Source: Stomorhina lunata
Lineage: Eukaryota > Arthropoda > Insecta > Diptera > Rhiniidae
Assembly: GCA_933228675.1 (NCBI GenBank)
Contig: OW121744.1
Coordinates: forward strand, 62,537,928-62,601,927
Direction of reading: 5' to 3'
DNA length: 64,000 nt
Shown piece by piece: positions 61,763-64,000 of the stretch. The position numbers were made by a program, and so were the translations under genes. The notes beneath the pieces are model-generated. The model had not been told where the DNA came from, did not search any database, and saw only the letters and a list, made by a program, of their open reading frames with translations. Position 1 is the first letter of the stretch. Every line of letters starts with the position of its first letter.

Positions 61763-62454
61763 ACAAGTAAGAAAATGCTATAGCCGGTCAAGCCCGACCA
61801 TACGATACCCTTCACCACTATGGTCAAAGGTGTTATTTTTTCTGTATAAAGAAAACTATTTGCTTAATTGTTGCCATCATACAAACATTTTCTCAAAACT
61901 TACATATTTAAGCTGTTTCCGTCATTTGGAGTTATATGAAAGCTAGGGTCAAATGTGGACCGATTATCTCGAAATTTACAGTTGTTACAAAAATTATGTA
62001 TGCAAAAAATAAACTTAAAATTCTCATTATCTTTAGATTTACGAGCGTTTTAGTGATTTTTGTCGCATTTAGTGCGTTTTGACCGATTTCAACGAAATTT
62101 TTTACAGTGATTTTAGTTTACATAAGCAGTATCTGTTTTAAATTTCATGAAAAAATATTGATATTTGTGGCCAATATATAAATTCTGGGAAGTGGGGCAT
62201 ATGGGAGGTACCATAAATAATGAACCAATTTTGAAGAATGGTCCCATTATCAAAACAAAATGATATTTGCCAAATTTGCCAAATTTCATCAAATTTCATT
62301 GATTACATGGTTTACATGGGGGTCCAGCCAGCCGTCCAGACGGACGGACGGACTGACATCGCTAAATCTAAAATCTGAAAGTGATTCAAAGCCTATTGGT
62401 ATACTAAAAGGTGGGTCTAAGACAAATATTTCTATGCGTTACATACATCAGCAC
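61763..62454 (+). mobile_element. DINE/mini-me-like repeat, copy 4
   Basis: AAACAAGTAAGAAAATGCTA, GGTCAAGCCCGACCATACGA, AGACGGACGGACGGACTGAC (GTCY complement) and GCGTTACATACATCAGCACA. Truncated before the closing hairpin, where an inverted copy begins. Confidence 0.75.
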
Positions 62455-62464
62455 ATGAAAACTT

Positions 62465-62912
62465 AAAAATTTCATGAAATTTAAAACAGATACTGCTTAT
62501 GTAAACTTAAATCACTGTACCAAATTTCGTTGAAATCGGTCCACATTTGACCATAGCTCCCATACAAACTCTTCTTCAAAAACGCACTAAATGAGACAAA
62601 AAATCACTAAAACGCTCGTAAATCTAATAATTATAAAAATTTTGAGTTTATTTTTTGCATACATAATTTTTGTAACAACTGTAATCAATTTGCCAAATTT
62701 CGAGATAATCGGTCCACATTTGACCCTAGCTCTCATATAAGTCCAAATGACGGAAACAGGTTGAATATATACGTTTTGAGAAAATGTTTGTATGATGGCA
62801 AAATTTTGCAAATATTTGTCTTTATACAGGAAAAATAATACCTTTGACCTTAGTGGTGAAGGGTATCGTATGGTCGGCTTGACCGACTATAGCGCTTTCT
62901 TACTTGTTTTTT
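62465..62912 (-). mobile_element. DINE/mini-me-like repeat, copy 5, inverted partner
   Basis: From TTTCATGAAATTTAAAACAG to GCGCTTTCTTACTTGTTTTT, the reverse of 61763-62150. Together with copy 4 it forms an inverted pair about 11 bp apart. Confidence 0.75.
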
Positions 62913-62939
62913 TTCTATTTTTTTTTTTTTTTGTGCTTA

Positions 62940-63880
62940 GTAAAACATATGATCGCACTCTATGCGGCACTCTATGGAAACTACCGTGTGTATATATCTT
63001 GGTTTATAGAAACTGTAGCTTTGCAACGAAGTGTAGTTTAAAATTAAACTCTTATCTGGCAACGCTTTGTGTGAAAACCAATAACATGGATGATTAATAA
63101 AGCATACCGTAAGGCTGAAAAAAGTTTAGTTACATTTTTGTAACAGTACTGCCAGATGTTAAAAATTTGCTAAAAAATCGTTATGAATTGAATATTTCAA
63201 ACATAGACGTTTGAATGTTGATTACAAGAACATAGTGTAATTCATGATACAAGTACAAGGTAGTTCCAATAGTCTTACTAAATTTTTAATAAGGATTTTT
63301 GAAGTTTAATTTTTATATATACATTTGAAAAACATTGCCACTTTTTAAAAATATAGCTTTTTATTTGATGGAGTTTTGTTTAAAATATGTAATGAACAAA
63401 ATTATACAAAATTTCTTAAAGATTGGAAACATATTACTCTTACGATCCATGACTAAGATGACTGATCTTTTCACTATTCTTTTTTGAATTGGTGGCTTAC
63501 TAAAAATTGGTTCCAAAGATTTTCTACATTCCTCAACAGCTTTGAATATCGAACGGCATCCAATTTACATACCATTATAAACACGTTTTTAACCTTGTAA
63601 TTGTTATAATGGTTGTCCAGGAGTACTACTCTATGCTCCAGGCTCTCTTGTATTCAATATTTAATTTTTTTTTTGATATTAATATTGAAGAAAAATAATT
63701 TAAATGAAAAAATTAATATGCTTCAAAAATATTCAATATTTACAAAATTGAAAACAAATCTAAACACATATGGTAGCTTTATTTTTTCACAAATGTCATA
63801 ATCCTTATATATGTCAGATAGTGATTTTTAAATTTAATAGTGACAATGGAACTACCGTGTACATATATCTTGGTATAATT
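62940..63880. repeat. second copy of the 2600-3800 repeat
   Basis: AGTAGTTCCAATAG-type block and AAATTTTTAATAAGGATTTT near 63260-63300 match 2670-2710. ATATGTCAGATAGTGATTTT then GACAATGGAACTACCGTGT near 63808-63860 match 3737-3785. A partial echo (AAACTACCGTGTGTATATAT) is at 62980. No gene seen; 63613-63801 is an AT-rich chance frame. Confidence 0.5.
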
Positions 63881-64000
63881 CACATTAAAAGCATTTTCTG
63901 ATACTTAAATGGGCTTTAGAAACATCAATATTCCGGTATGTGATGAAAATCTATCGTTTTCAAATCGTTAGATTTCTGATATTTGTTTGAGATATTTTTC

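Overview
This is eukaryotic, AT-rich nuclear DNA from a dipteran insect, most likely a calyptrate fly (inferred). The evidence is short spliced exons with GT/AG borders, two conserved insect-type genes, and a dense load of fly-type transposable elements: RTE and Jockey/R1-like LINEs, mariner and Tc1 relatives, PIF/Harbinger, hAT, tRNA-derived SINEs, and DINE/mini-me-like repeats with GTCY microsatellites. I see no prokaryotic features, rRNA genes, intact tRNA genes or CRISPR.

Two protein-coding genes can be rebuilt completely, both on the minus strand. (1) A D-amino-acid/D-aspartate oxidase of 335 aa in four exons (8653 down to 4629), starting with an FAD-binding GxGxxG motif and ending in the peroxisomal signal SKL. 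(2) An ABCG half-transporter of 642 aa in eight coding exons spread over 38 kb (48967 down to 10887), with Walker A, Q-loop, signature, Walker B and switch His all present. Every splice phase in both genes closes exactly. Four ABCG introns are large (13.4, 5.7, 12.7 and 4.0 kb) and hold most of the transposons in the window.

Layout. 1-4.5 kb: LINE fragments. 4.6-8.7 kb: oxidase gene. 9.2-10.2 kb: paired hairpins and a DINE-like element. 10.9-49.0 kb: ABCG gene. Its intron 6 holds a SINE, a pseudogene of a repeat-associated protein, a foldback element and a Harbinger remnant. Its intron 5 holds a multi-level insertion stack (unclassified element, then an RTE LINE, then a TIR element with an 8-bp target duplication), a second TIR element with palindromic arrays, large inverted repeats, and a mariner pseudogene split by a foldback element. 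Intron 2 holds several LINEs. Intron 1 holds a small hAT element with perfect target duplication, a 434-bp palindrome, a pogo-like element in TA repeats, a 488-bp ATGT microsatellite and a TIR element whose ends resemble V(D)J recombination heptamers. 49.5-52.9 kb: a 3.4-kb degenerate minisatellite just upstream of the ABCG start. 53-64 kb: Tc1 and mariner pseudogenes, the second heptamer-ended element, and many DINE/mini-me-like copies.

The best candidates for undescribed elements are the CACAGTG-ended non-autonomous family (46988-48155 and 56131-57285), the 16637-19384 element, the 21777-23558 palindromic-array element, the 13182/26468 foldback family, and the family carrying repeated GTAGCGTCCGTCAC motifs. 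All coordinates of repeat edges were read by eye and may be off by a few bases unless a target duplication fixes them.
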